Positions 1 to 8,706 of a DNA stretch of 64,000 nt are shown here, piece by piece (position 1 is the stretch's first letter; each line of letters begins with the position of its first letter). This DNA is from Flavobacterium piscisymbiosum (GTDB lineage Bacteria > Bacteroidota > Bacteroidia > Flavobacteriales > Flavobacteriaceae), in assembly GCF_020905295.1 (NCBI RefSeq), contig NZ_JAJJMM010000001.1:2604001-2668000 (forward strand), read 5' to 3'. The position numbers were made by a program, and so were the translations under genes. Under the pieces are notes generated by a model. It did no database searches, was not told the origin of the DNA, and was given only the letters and a program-made list of their open reading frames with translations.

Positions 1-376
1 CCTCATTTAATTTTTTAATATTTTTTTCAACTATCGTAATAGCATTTTCAGTATTAAATTTAAATCTATCGAGTCCAATTTTATTTTCGGATTCATCTTC
101 TTGATTCAGAATGAATTTTTCTTCTAGTATTTTAATAAAAAGCTGTAAAGGAATATCTTTTAAGCCATGTGAACCTTTTATGTTTAATAGTTCCCCAATA
201 AATGCCGAATGGGTTCGTACTTCATTACTGGTTAAATTCAATACAGAAAAAACATTAAATTTTTCTCCGGTAATATCAGCAATATCATCGTATTTATTTT
301 GAATCACATGTACATTTTCAAGTAGATTTTTTATTGTGGATAGGTTTATTTTTTCTTCAATTGTATTTTCTGTCAT
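1..376 (-). CDS. PD-(D/E)XK nuclease superfamily protein, N-terminal part (runs off left edge)
   Basis: The reverse strand is open from an ATG at 376 to the window edge (125 codons). The protein starts MTENTIEEKINLSTIKNLL. Around residues 42-70 it reads FNVFSVLNL, then EVRTHSAFIGELLN and GSHG. This is the usual opening of the PDDEXK_4-like family (FNxF..L....EVRHS.FL..LL....SHG). The catalytic D and ExK residues would lie beyond the window, so activity cannot be judged. It follows the WYL gene by about 70 bp on the same strand and is probably in one operon under the element at 1368-1401. The family call rests on the N-terminal pattern only. Confidence 0.55.
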   Translation of the reverse strand, partial: MTENTIEEKINLSTIKNLLENVHVIQNKYDDIADITGEKFNVFSVLNLTSNEVRTHSAFIGELLNIKGSHGLKDIPLQLFIKILEEKFILNQEDESENKIGLDRFKFNTENAITIVEKNIKKLNE

Positions 377-448
377 ATTAGTTGGTATAATGTTATTTTC
401 TGTGGAAAAGTTAGCTAAGTTTGATTTAAATAGAACTTATAAAATTTA

Positions 449-1348
449 TTATATGTAGAGATTTGTCATTTCAGCGATTCTTTTTTTGATTTCATTTTGA
501 AGTCGAGCAGGAGAGATAATTTTGACATCTGCTCCATATTTCATTAGTTCCATTATAATATCATTAGTGGTATGAATATAGATCTCTAAGAGTAAGACAT
601 CTTCTTTTTCTTCGATAATTTGTTGGGATTCGTGAAGGGGGAATGTTTTAATATAGTTTCCCTGCTGATTTGAAAACTGTAAGATTATCTTTTCTGCCGG
701 TGAATACGTTTCTACACCAAAGGCATGTTGGAATTCCTTTTCTACATTATATGGGATCGGTTTGAATTTGGTATCTGTAACAGTAAGCTTTGTTATTCGG
801 TCTAGTCCAAAAGTTTTTACAATATCGTCTTTTTTGTCCAGAGCTACCAAATACCAGCGCTGATGTGATTCTTTTATTGCAATAGGTTTTGCTTCACGTA
901 CTGAATAATTACTTTCCCAGTGTTTTTTATGGGTAAATTTTAGGAGCAGTAGATTTTGAATGGCGTGTATTATACCGTAAATATGTTCGGTTCCGGATGA
1001 CTTTCGTTTTTCTAAAAACACACTAGGAGACAATTTATTTCCCTCTTGTAAAGCATGATGAATAGAGAAGGCATCTATCATTCTGGTAACTGACTGATCT
1101 TCTATTTCTTCTTCGTCAATAGTGTAATTTTTATCTTTTCGGTTATAATTTATTACAATGCCAAATAGCGTTGCAATATCTTTTTTATCACGTTCAAAGG
1201 TACGAATCGCATATTCGAATGCAGTGTCAATATCCTCATTTTCAAGTTTACGCATTACTTGCATTTGTAACTCAGAGAAGCTGCAAGGACGACTTCTTAG
1301 AAGATCTATAATGTAAAGATACCTTTTGAAATATATTAATTTAGACAT
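449..1348 (-). CDS. WYL-domain transcriptional regulator, copy 1
   Basis: A 299-residue protein. Residues 1-75 look like a DNA-binding winged helix (YLYIIDLLRSRPCSFSEL, then YAIRTFERDKKDI). Around 160-190 is the WYL core (HQRWYLVALDKKDD, FGLDRITKL), followed by a C-terminal WCX-like extension. WYL regulators such as BrxR and CapW sense an unknown ligand and repress defence operons. It is nearly identical to the protein at 41986-42885, with scattered substitutions. A 15-bp element lies 38 nt upstream of the start, as in copy 2, which suggests autoregulation. Downstream on the same strand is a nuclease-family gene. Confidence 0.85.
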   Translation of the reverse strand: MSKLIYFKRYLYIIDLLRSRPCSFSELQMQVMRKLENEDIDTAFEYAIRTFERDKKDIATLFGIVINYNRKDKNYTIDEEEIEDQSVTRMIDAFSIHHALQEGNKLSPSVFLEKRKSSGTEHIYGIIHAIQNLLLLKFTHKKHWESNYSVREAKPIAIKESHQRWYLVALDKKDDIVKTFGLDRITKLTVTDTKFKPIPYNVEKEFQHAFGVETYSPAEKIILQFSNQQGNYIKTFPLHESQQIIEEKEDVLLLEIYIHTTNDIIMELMKYGADVKIISPARLQNEIKKRIAEMTNLYI

Positions 1349-1367
1349 AATGACTTTATTTGTTTTT

Positions 1368-1401
1368 CAAAGATAATTTATTTGTCTGCCAATTTATGAC
1401 G
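1368..1401 (-). promoter_or_regulatory. Shared regulatory element plus -7-like box upstream of WYL copy 1
   Basis: On the minus strand CGTCATAAATTGGCA (1401-1387) is followed after exactly 11 nt by TATCTTTG (1375-1368), which fits the Bacteroidota -7 box TAnnTTTG. The same arrangement occurs before five other operons in this window. The spacer from TTG to the -7 box is shorter than the usual sigma-ABfr spacing, so the element may be a regulator site rather than a plain -33 box. Confidence 0.6.
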
Positions 1402-1514
1402 GAGTGTTTCATTGTGCCTTAAATTTTAATTCGTCGAAAATAGCATGGTGAATAATTCTTTTGAAATTTTTACCAAACATGATCTTGAGTACTATAAAAA
1501 ATGGTAAATGGCGC

Positions 1515-1979
1515 TTACAAGGCGCCATCATCTGTAAAAGAATAATAGGATTCTGAGGTAATGATCAGATGATCCAATAATTTTATATCGAGGAGTTCTC
1601 CTGCCTGTTTGATCTTTTTAGTGATATACTTATCAGCTTCGGAGGGTTGTGTACTTCCTGAGGGATGGTTGTGGACAAGTATAAAGTTGATGGCATTGGC
1701 TTTGAGGGCTGCTGAGAATACCATGCGAATATCTACAATGGTTCCCGTAATACCGCCTGAAGACATTTTGTAGAGTCCAAGGACTTTGAAAGAATTATTG
1801 AGAAACAGAATTTTAAATTGCTCGAAATATTCAATTTTGCCTTCATCCCAAGTGGATCTAAGTAAATTATAGGCTTCTTTTGAGGATTTGATCTGAGGTC
1901 TTTCAGATGCTTTTACTCTTGTTTTGTAAACTAGTTCTATTTCTGTGACCATTTGCCAGTTTTGAGTGGTAGTTTCCAT
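1515..1979 (-). CDS. radC: RadC-family JAB/MPN protein, copy 1
   Basis: A 154-residue RadC-like protein containing the JAMM metalloprotease signature, HNHPSG with a downstream PSEAD (residues about 103-118). It lacks the N-terminal helix-hairpin-helix of long RadC and is the short form common on Bacteroidota plasmids and integrative elements. Its exact role is unknown. It is about 90% identical to the copy at 50639-51103. The 98-nt structured element upstream is also duplicated with it, which marks the pair as one transferred module. Confidence 0.85.
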   Translation of the reverse strand: METTTQNWQMVTEIELVYKTRVKASERPQIKSSKEAYNLLRSTWDEGKIEYFEQFKILFLNNSFKVLGLYKMSSGGITGTIVDIRMVFSAALKANAINFILVHNHPSGSTQPSEADKYITKKIKQAGELLDIKLLDHLIITSESYYSFTDDGAL

Positions 1980-2015
1980 GATTTTATATTTTAAATTAAT
2001 AATGGAACTACACCC

Positions 2016-2113
2016 GGAAATCTTCGAGCGAGCGCAAAAAGCAACGCAATAAAGTACAGTTTTAGCTGTACATTTATGGGGGAATTTTTTGCAGCGAACC
2101 GCTGAAGATTTCC
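2016..2113 (+). ncRNA. Structured 98-nt element upstream of radC (copy 1), possible RNA or ssDNA structure
   Basis: An outer stem pairs 2016-2030 (GGAAATCTTC, bulged G, AGCG) with 2100-2113 (CGCT, GAAGATTTCC). An inner hairpin pairs GTACAG at 2054-2059 with CTGTAC at 2066-2071. Copy 2 at 51140-51237 has the same 98-nt length. Its two changes inside stems become G-U wobbles on the plus strand but A-C mismatches on the minus strand. This favours a plus-strand product or single-stranded DNA form, divergent from radC. No promoter is proven. Confidence 0.45.
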
Positions 2114-2245
2114 AAACTTTGTGATACTATTAATAACATATAAATAACAGCTTTAGTAAAGCTGCAACATGTTTGAATGTTTTGAGCGTACCAAACTTTG
2201 GGTTGACTATTATGGCCTGTCCCAAGACTTTTTAATTAAACAAAA

Positions 2246-2422
2246 ATGTGTCGAATTTATTTTGATTACAGCATCGAAATTCAAAAGATTGCTAAAATAG
2301 TATCGCCAAAGACCTATCACAAATGCATGCGTGAGCTCGATCAGTACGGATATCTTGTATATGTCCCAACCAAGAATAAAAACAAACGTAGTAGCGTGTA
2401 TTTTCATTTGGACGAAAATTAA
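2246..2422 (+). pseudogene. Fragment of a small winged-helix-like mobile-element protein
   Basis: A 58-codon reading frame opens with ATG and ends SSVYFHLDEN. Its middle, SPKTYHKCMRELDQYGYL, matches the family pattern of the intact gene at 2693-3019 (PTYHKYFKQLQDFGYI). It is about half the length of that gene and lacks the N-terminal part, so it is probably a truncated relative left by rearrangement. It could still be expressed as a short peptide. Confidence 0.4.
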
Positions 2423-2432
2423 AAAAAATGTT

Positions 2433-2703
2433 ATGGAAGAAATTGTAACAAAACACGATTTAAGACAGTTTGGACTGTTATTATTGGATAATATTCGAAT
2501 TATCTTTCAAGAGAATTAATCAAGTCCAAAGAGAATCCTCACAGCCTGAATGGCTCAAAAGCAAGGCAGTCAGAAAAATGCTCGATATATCTCCCGGCTC
2601 GGTACAAAATCTCAGGGTGAGAGGAAAAGTGAGATTTAAAAAAGTATTGGGAGTTTATTATTATAATAGAGAGGACCTTCAAAAACTTTTCGATGATGAC
2701 TAA
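2433..2703 (+). pseudogene. Excisionase-like HTH_17 protein, frameshifted
   Basis: The first frame (from 2433) reads MEEIVTKHDLRQFGLLLLD and stops at 2519 after FQEN. The next frame continues with EWLKSKAVRKMLDISPGSVQ and YYYNREDLQKLFDDD, a MerR/excisionase-type helix-turn-helix with the usual wing and terminal helix. Joining the two gives the normal length of about 90 residues, so one frameshift near 2515 has broken the gene. Such genes sit beside tyrosine integrases in Bacteroidota elements. The tail of a second copy is found at 17966-18019. Confidence 0.6.
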
Positions 2704-3019
2704 CAAGAAGAATAATAGAGAAGTGCGGATCATGAACTATTTAACTCTATATATTAATGATCCGGATCTTAATGTATGGCATCTTGCAATTTTAACTGCG
2801 GTTTTAAATTTAGGTTATAAGCAGGGGCAGAGACGTACAATAAATGTGAGCAGAAGCAGGATAATGGCTTTGTCGCACATAAATACCCTGCCGACCTATC
2901 ATAAATATTTTAAGCAGCTGCAGGATTTCGGATACATTAAGTACACACCGTCATATCATCCAGGATACAAAAGTGAAATTGAATTATACCCTAAGAGGGT
3001 ATCTTATATTTTGAAATAA
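2693..3019 (+). CDS. Small winged-helix-like protein of integrative elements
   Basis: A 108-residue protein, or 95 if the ATG at 2732 is used. It contains NVWHLAILTAVLNLGY, then VSRSRIMALSHINTLPTYHK and FKQLQDFGYIKYTPS. The pattern suggests a replication- or transcription-type winged helix, but no precise family is claimed. Its start overlaps the end of the excisionase-like gene, so they are translationally coupled. A decayed second copy lies at 18024-18317, on the other side of the lanthipeptide cluster. Confidence 0.6.
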   Translation: MMTNKKNNREVRIMNYLTLYINDPDLNVWHLAILTAVLNLGYKQGQRRTINVSRSRIMALSHINTLPTYHKYFKQLQDFGYIKYTPSYHPGYKSEIELYPKRVSYILK

Positions 3020-3111
3020 CGCCTTTTGCGTTTTATAAAGAAGATAATACGTGTATGGTTAGTTAGAAGTCATCAACAAAGTTTAAGTACTTCGAATATT
3101 TTAGAATTATC

Positions 3112-3150
3112 AAAAAAAAAAGGTTTTGAGATTAACTCAAAACCTTTTTT
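3112..3150. terminator. Bidirectional terminator hairpin
   Basis: AGGTTTTGAG (3121-3130) pairs with CTCAAAACCT (3136-3145) around a 5-nt loop, with an A-run before and a T-run after. It separates the rightward HTH genes from the leftward hydrolase gene. Confidence 0.8.
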
Positions 3151-3169
3151 ATATATTGTAATTGATGGT

Positions 3170-6100
3170 TTATTTTATTAAAACCTGATGACTTTCAATC
3201 TTGCCATCAATGTTTATTCGGATTACATAGACTCCCAGCGGTAAATTAGAAACATTGAGTTGCGCAGTATGGTTTTTAATTGCTACAGCAGATTTCAGAT
3301 CACCAGTGATATTATATAATTCAGCACTGATTATACTGCTTGATACTGGTCTGTAATTTTCATCAGCCAGATTTATATTGATAATATTACTGCTTGGGTT
3401 AGGATAGATTTTGTAACTGATTTGATTACTTGCTGCTGTTCTACCTTGAAACGGCTCGAATGGTTCGAATGGTTCAAGGGGGCCCGGATCTAAGAAACCT
3501 AAGCAGGTAATTGCAACAGCTCCAGGAATTGAACGGATTACGCCACATCGCGACGTGCAGGTCAAAGTATACTCTAATACAGGACATTCTATATCGTTTG
3601 CCATGTACGTTGGAACCCAAAACGTATAAAGAGAACTCGTTTTTCTTTCTGCACTAATATTTACTGGCACTCCATTCACTTTAAAGTCAGAAAAGGTATA
3701 TTCGCTATCTACATTATTTGGAAGAACCATCATATTAAAAACGTATTCAGTACCATTATAATAATTGTTGTACATATCGGTCGGGTAATGGAAGACAGTT
3801 TTATTTGCTGCAAAATATTGGTTATCACCAATTTGAAGGTTTCTTGTCATTGTAGAGCCATTTGATAGGAAAGTGGCAGTTAATTCTGCAGATCCTGCCT
3901 GTCCAGTATTTTCTTTCACTGTTACGGAATAGCCTGAAATTGAAAGTATGGTGAGATTTGGAGTAACAGACCATTCTATAGCCGGTACAGAAGCGCAGGT
4001 TCCCGGAATAGTGTAAGTAACTATATCATTCTCACAAATTTTGAAAGGTCCATCTATTGAGGCATTAAATGCAATATTACCAACTGTTATCTGCTTGTTT
4101 ATTGTCCTGTAGCCGCACTCTGTACTTCCTATTGTTAGACTTAATGTAATCTGGCCTGTTGATTTTGGAGAAAGTAAAAGCAGGGAAACTGTTGAAGTTC
4201 CATTTCCAGAAAGAGCGACAAGATTGGATCCCTGAGTAATGCTCCAATTATAACTTTCAGCAATATTTGGAACGGAATAAGTGCCGATATTACATAAGCT
4301 GTTATCTCCCTGTATTTGTGCATCTGAGCATATAAAGGAACAGTTTGTTCTAATAGGAGTGAGGGCAGGATTACTTAATGCAGCAAGTTCAGATGAAAGC
4401 CAGTTTCCGTTTCTAGCATTAAAACTGATATGTCCTGAATTGCTGGTAGCAGGATTGTTTTTATTAAAATCAGTCACAAAGTTTTGAAATGCAGTATTTT
4501 TCGGAGCAGCAGGAGGAGTTTCTCCGACATATGACTTTCTATAATCACTATCATTGAGTACAATCAAACCTTTTCCAATATCAAGTGCGCTTACCGTAGG
4601 TATAAAGCTAAAAGAATTTGAAACTATTCCATCAAGAACTAAGTCATCGGTAGAAGTTTGTTGTCTTCCTCCTCCGTATATATCATAGGGAAGAATATTG
4701 CTAGGCTGCCCAACGTTTTTTTCAGAAACTGTAATAGATACCGGAATAAACCATAAAACTTTTTTCTTATATTTTATACTACCGTGATATATGTTTTTAT
4801 TGTCATTTAATACAGTCATGTATTTAGACTGAAAATTAATTTCCCATTTTGAATTACCTGGTAATAAACCAACACTTACAATATCAGGTCGAGATAAAAA
4901 AGTTCCATAAACTCCATCTAATATACCTATGTAATTTGATAATGCAGTATTGCTTCCCGCAGTCTTAATATAACTCATAATATTACCATTATCAGGTTGA
5001 AGTACCCCGCATTCACTTCCGTTTGCGATGGCAATATTTCTAATTGGTTTGCCTGGGTAACCTTGAGGATATCCCATTTCAGTTAGTTCCTGCTGCCAGA
5101 GATCATGTATTCCATTTTTTATCTCATATTTTCTGTTCATCCAATTAACCATCATTTGTCTTGCAGCAGGAGCATCTGACGCTGAAAAAACAGTCAAAGG
5201 AGTTACATAATCAATTTCATTAAGATCGGTATTGTTACCATTATTACTGTTTATAAGATCGATAATTCCATTTGCAAGATTTGAAATAACAGGAATATCA
5301 GACTCACCTGTAATCATAGCAATTGGCGAACTCACATATATGTTTCGAATATGTCTCATGGCATACTGCACACTTAAGGGCGTATTAGCGCCCAGATGCG
5401 GTGCATCGTGTGAAATGTACATTTGAGTATCATGATTAAAGTTTCTGTTCAGCTCTATATCGCGGAGTGCATACCTTGCAATTAATCCGCCCATACTCTG
5501 GCCGATAATTACATTTGGAGTCGTGCTCCCAGCTGCCGCCTTTCTAGTATTGACATATTTAATCACCTCTTCAAGGACATATGCATTTCTCTGAATAAAA
5601 TCAACTCCATTTTTCCAATTGACATAAATTATGTCATATGAGCTGAGAGCTAATGGTAAGTTTGAACCGGAAAAAGTGTATTTGTTAATAAACTGTTGTC
5701 TGGTATTTAATCCTTCCTCTTGTTCAGGGCTTACTATGACGCCTAAATCAAAACCTTCTGCAACAATTAGAGGTTTTCGTATTTGATGATCGGCACTGGC
5801 ATAGTTAATATGCAGTACCGCTTTACCTAATTGATTTTTGTAGGGAGTAGTTGCTGTTATGGCGATTTTATCATCAGCAGCAGTATAATAAGTTTGAGTT
5901 GAAGCCGTTTTTAAATAAGGGCCATGAATTGGTCCTTCACAATTAATGCATTCTCCAACAATTGGATTGCCTATCTTTACTTTAGAGTGCCCATTTAGGA
6001 TCTGTCCATTGGTAAGTGTTAATTTGTATCTCCAAGTATAGTAGCCTTCCACTGAATAATTTACATTGATTAGTTGGTCATAATTAACATTTTGATACCC

Positions 6101-6709
6101 TTGATTGTCAGAAAAATCAATTTGAATATTTTGAATTCCAGCGCTATTATTGGATAAAAAAAGATTTGAAGGCAGCTTCACTTTTAGGTGTAACTCATTT
6201 TGATTGTTTACAGCCGGCGATACAGCAAATACTTGCTTTTGGATATAAGGATTTTGCCATACACCGCCAGTAAATTTATCAGAAAACTGATTATTCACAT
6301 AATTCAGTTTTGACGGATAAGCGTTTTCATCAAATTTACTGTAGTTAAAAAAGAGCCCGCTTAATATCATTACACCTGGCTCACGTTGCGAGTACCATCT
6401 CGTTGAATATTCCTGAAGAGATATGAATCCGGATGAACTTTGGGTGACCCTGGACATTAATAGCGTCTTGTAAATATCTGTTATCGTTTGTGAGGTGGTT
6501 AATGTTGAATCTCGTAATACGCCGTCAAAAGCCAATAGATTGGTGAAATCCATACCATAATCAAGTAAGACCCCGTTAGGAATCCGTGATTTGTCTAAGT
6601 TTTGAAACACCTGATTCGCGGCATTTTTGAATTCAGTATTCTGTGTCTGCTGAGCTGAAAGAATATTAAAAAGCAGAATGAATGCATAAAAAGTAATTTT
6701 TTTTATCAT
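3170..6709 (-). CDS. Secreted alpha/beta hydrolase (lipase/esterase-like) with T9SS sorting domain
   Basis: An 1179-residue protein with a signal peptide ending near LSAQ (about residue 20). Around residue 402 is GQSMGGLIARYAL, the nucleophile elbow GxSxGG of lipase-like alpha/beta hydrolases. Residues from about 760 are beta-rich, Ig/PKD-like segments. The last 80 residues (YKIYPNPSSN to the final VLIK) form a type A T9SS sorting domain. The protein is therefore predicted to cross the outer membrane by type IX secretion and be released or anchored outside. The substrate is not predictable. It lies 16 bp downstream of a lipoprotein gene. Its link to the lanthipeptide genes is only positional. 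Confidence 0.75.
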   Translation of the reverse strand: MIKKITFYAFILLFNILSAQQTQNTEFKNAANQVFQNLDKSRIPNGVLLDYGMDFTNLLAFDGVLRDSTLTTSQTITDIYKTLLMSRVTQSSSGFISLQEYSTRWYSQREPGVMILSGLFFNYSKFDENAYPSKLNYVNNQFSDKFTGGVWQNPYIQKQVFAVSPAVNNQNELHLKVKLPSNLFLSNNSAGIQNIQIDFSDNQGYQNVNYDQLINVNYSVEGYYTWRYKLTLTNGQILNGHSKVKIGNPIVGECINCEGPIHGPYLKTASTQTYYTAADDKIAITATTPYKNQLGKAVLHINYASADHQIRKPLIVAEGFDLGVIVSPEQEEGLNTRQQFINKYTFSGSNLPLALSSYDIIYVNWKNGVDFIQRNAYVLEEVIKYVNTRKAAAGSTTPNVIIGQSMGGLIARYALRDIELNRNFNHDTQMYISHDAPHLGANTPLSVQYAMRHIRNIYVSSPIAMITGESDIPVISNLANGIIDLINSNNGNNTDLNEIDYVTPLTVFSASDAPAARQMMVNWMNRKYEIKNGIHDLWQQELTEMGYPQGYPGKPIRNIAIANGSECGVLQPDNGNIMSYIKTAGSNTALSNYIGILDGVYGTFLSRPDIVSVGLLPGNSKWEINFQSKYMTVLNDNKNIYHGSIKYKKKVLWFIPVSITVSEKNVGQPSNILPYDIYGGGRQQTSTDDLVLDGIVSNSFSFIPTVSALDIGKGLIVLNDSDYRKSYVGETPPAAPKNTAFQNFVTDFNKNNPATSNSGHISFNARNGNWLSSELAALSNPALTPIRTNCSFICSDAQIQGDNSLCNIGTYSVPNIAESYNWSITQGSNLVALSGNGTSTVSLLLLSPKSTGQITLSLTIGSTECGYRTINKQITVGNIAFNASIDGPFKICENDIVTYTIPGTCASVPAIEWSVTPNLTILSISGYSVTVKENTGQAGSAELTATFLSNGSTMTRNLQIGDNQYFAANKTVFHYPTDMYNNYYNGTEYVFNMMVLPNNVDSEYTFSDFKVNGVPVNISAERKTSSLYTFWVPTYMANDIECPVLEYTLTCTSRCGVIRSIPGAVAITCLGFLDPGPLEPFEPFEPFQGRTAASNQISYKIYPNPSSNIININLADENYRPVSSSIISAELYNITGDLKSAVAIKNHTAQLNVSNLPLGVYVIRINIDGKIESHQVLIK

Positions 6710-6725
6710 TTAATTTTTTTTAATG

Positions 6726-7268
6726 TTAATAATTCCAATCAAACCGTCCTTCTCTTATCTGTACTTTCTCACCTTTATCACTTACAGCGTCAAACCAAAA
6801 AGTCCCTGCAATAATTGATTTTGATTCATCTAAATGTGTTATTTTCAATTCACCGGTCACTGTTTCATTAGTGTAAAACAACTGACTCTCTGCCGAACTG
6901 TAAACTCCTAATGCCCCAGTTAGTTCAGGTGCTATGGTAAATGTTTTATTTAATTTATAAACTTCTCCTTCCTTTACTTCAACTTTTCTAAGCATCAGTA
7001 CAACCATTTCATTTTTTCCATTGCGAAGATCTGCGAAATTCATAACGAAATATTGTTCTCCCCCTTCAATCTGATAAAAACAATTTACAGAAGGATTAAT
7101 ACCGCTTTGATGTGGTAGGAATACTTTTCCATCAATTAAACATCCGACAGTGTTTGTTCCGCTATTTGTTATTGGAGGTAGTTTCTCTTTTTCGTTTATA
7201 AGGTTACCGTCCTTGTCACAGGAACTAAACAGAAATAAAATTAATAATAATGATAATATTTTTCTCAT
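6726..7268 (-). CDS. Lipoprotein of unknown function (DUF6252-like)
   Basis: A 180-residue protein whose signal peptide ends in the lipobox LFSSC (Cys about residue 17), so it is an anchored lipoprotein. The rest is beta-rich: VGCLIDGKVFLPH, then YKLNKTFTIAPELTG, GTFWFDAVSDKGE and a terminal EGRFDWNY. This layout resembles the DUF6252 lipoproteins of Flavobacteriia, but the assignment is tentative. It lies between the exporter genes and the T9SS hydrolase on the same strand, so it could be accessory to either. Confidence 0.6.
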   Translation of the reverse strand: MRKILSLLLILFLFSSCDKDGNLINEKEKLPPITNSGTNTVGCLIDGKVFLPHQSGINPSVNCFYQIEGGEQYFVMNFADLRNGKNEMVVLMLRKVEVKEGEVYKLNKTFTIAPELTGALGVYSSAESQLFYTNETVTGELKITHLDESKSIIAGTFWFDAVSDKGEKVQIREGRFDWNY

Positions 7269-7411
7269 AGTTAAAGTTTTTGTAAAGATGTAATATTTTT
7301 TTAAATATAAGATAAAGTCTACATTAATTTTGCTAATTATTTGTTTGTTAATACAGTTGCATTTTTAAATTCTCTGTGCTTATTATTTAAATATCCAAAT
7401 CAAGTAAATAT

Positions 7412-8704
7412 TTAAACCTGCTTGAAAATACTCTTGAACTGATATAAAATCCTTTCGATTAGTCTTAGATCTTCGGTTACAATTTCGGAAGTTCCTTTCA
7501 TTTCCTGCTGAAACAAAATTTGTTTTTTATACGACGTTAGCAATCCGTTTGGCAAAGCAACATCTAATAACAAATTTCCATCTTTATCCGGAACCAATGA
7601 AATATTCTGGATTTTTCCTTTTAGCACACCAAATTCTCTGTCCGGAAAATTCGCTAATCGAATATTTACCGTTTGCCCTACTTTTATCTTTCCGGAATTT
7701 AAAGCCGGTGCTTTAACCTTCCCGACAAAACCATTTTTTGTGTCCGGAATAATCGAAAACACATTATCACCAACATTTATGGTTTGGTTTTCTGTCCAAA
7801 CCTGCAAAAATGTAACTACTCCGCTTACTGAAGATTTTAAGGCGTAAGCCAATTCCCAATCTTTTATTACCTTTTTAAGCTGATAAAAAGATTGCGCCAT
7901 GTTTCTGCCAAGAGTAACTTCTTCCTTAGTGCCGCTTATCTGCGAATTCTGACTTAATTTTGAATTATCAATCAAAGAGGACTTCAATTGAGAAATAGAC
8001 GTTAAAAGCCCTTTATAATTCTTCTGTGCCTGAAGATAACCTAACTTTTTAGCCTCCATTTCCTGAGCTGAAATAATGCCTTTATTGAATAAAGTTTCAA
8101 AACGTGCTATTTCGTTTTTCTGAAGCTGCAATTCACTTTCGTTAATGACCTTTTGCTGTTGCAAAATCTCTAATCTTTCTTTGATCTGAACTTTCTCTGA
8201 AACCTGCGCTCTGTTTTCGACCTGAAAAGGCTGTAAATCTTTATTTAATTCTTCGGCCTGATAATCTTTCTGAAAAACAGCAAAAGCACTTTCGATTTCT
8301 CCTAATTGTGCATTTTTTAGCAAAGCAAAAGGAAAAGCTTTTTGTGGGTTGTTGACATTATATTCATCAACGATTTTTTTCAATAAAAAAACATCATTGT
8401 AATTGGCTGTGTTTTCGATAATTGCGAGTGTGCTGTTTCTTGAAACTATCGATTTGTTTTTTACCAAAATAGCCTCGATACGCCCGGAAGATTTCGAAAC
8501 TATCTTCTCTGGCGGAATATTGGTTGTAATGACAATTTCGGTATTTACAACATCCGGGTATTTGATAAACCAGGATACAAAAAACAACATAAAAATAATT
8601 ACAAATATCAAAACGGTTCCCCAACGTATCATCCAGTGGGGTACTCTGGTAAGGATGTCCTGAACTTCCTCACTTCTTAATTCGAATGTAGTATCTTCTG
8701 CCAT
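7412..8704 (-). CDS. HlyD-family periplasmic adaptor of a peptide exporter
   Basis: A 430-residue membrane fusion protein. A transmembrane helix lies at about residues 25-48 (WGTVLIFVIIFMLFFVSWFI). A split lipoyl/barrel-sandwich region and a long coiled-coil hairpin follow at about 150-250. HlyD adaptors connect a peptidase-containing ABC transporter to the outer membrane. It starts 2 bp after the ABC transporter gene ends, so the two are one operon and probably one export machine for the lanthipeptide at 11285. Confidence 0.9.
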   Translation of the reverse strand: MAEDTTFELRSEEVQDILTRVPHWMIRWGTVLIFVIIFMLFFVSWFIKYPDVVNTEIVITTNIPPEKIVSKSSGRIEAILVKNKSIVSRNSTLAIIENTANYNDVFLLKKIVDEYNVNNPQKAFPFALLKNAQLGEIESAFAVFQKDYQAEELNKDLQPFQVENRAQVSEKVQIKERLEILQQQKVINESELQLQKNEIARFETLFNKGIISAQEMEAKKLGYLQAQKNYKGLLTSISQLKSSLIDNSKLSQNSQISGTKEEVTLGRNMAQSFYQLKKVIKDWELAYALKSSVSGVVTFLQVWTENQTINVGDNVFSIIPDTKNGFVGKVKAPALNSGKIKVGQTVNIRLANFPDREFGVLKGKIQNISLVPDKDGNLLLDVALPNGLLTSYKKQILFQQEMKGTSEIVTEDLRLIERILYQFKSIFKQV

Positions 8705-8706
8705 GA

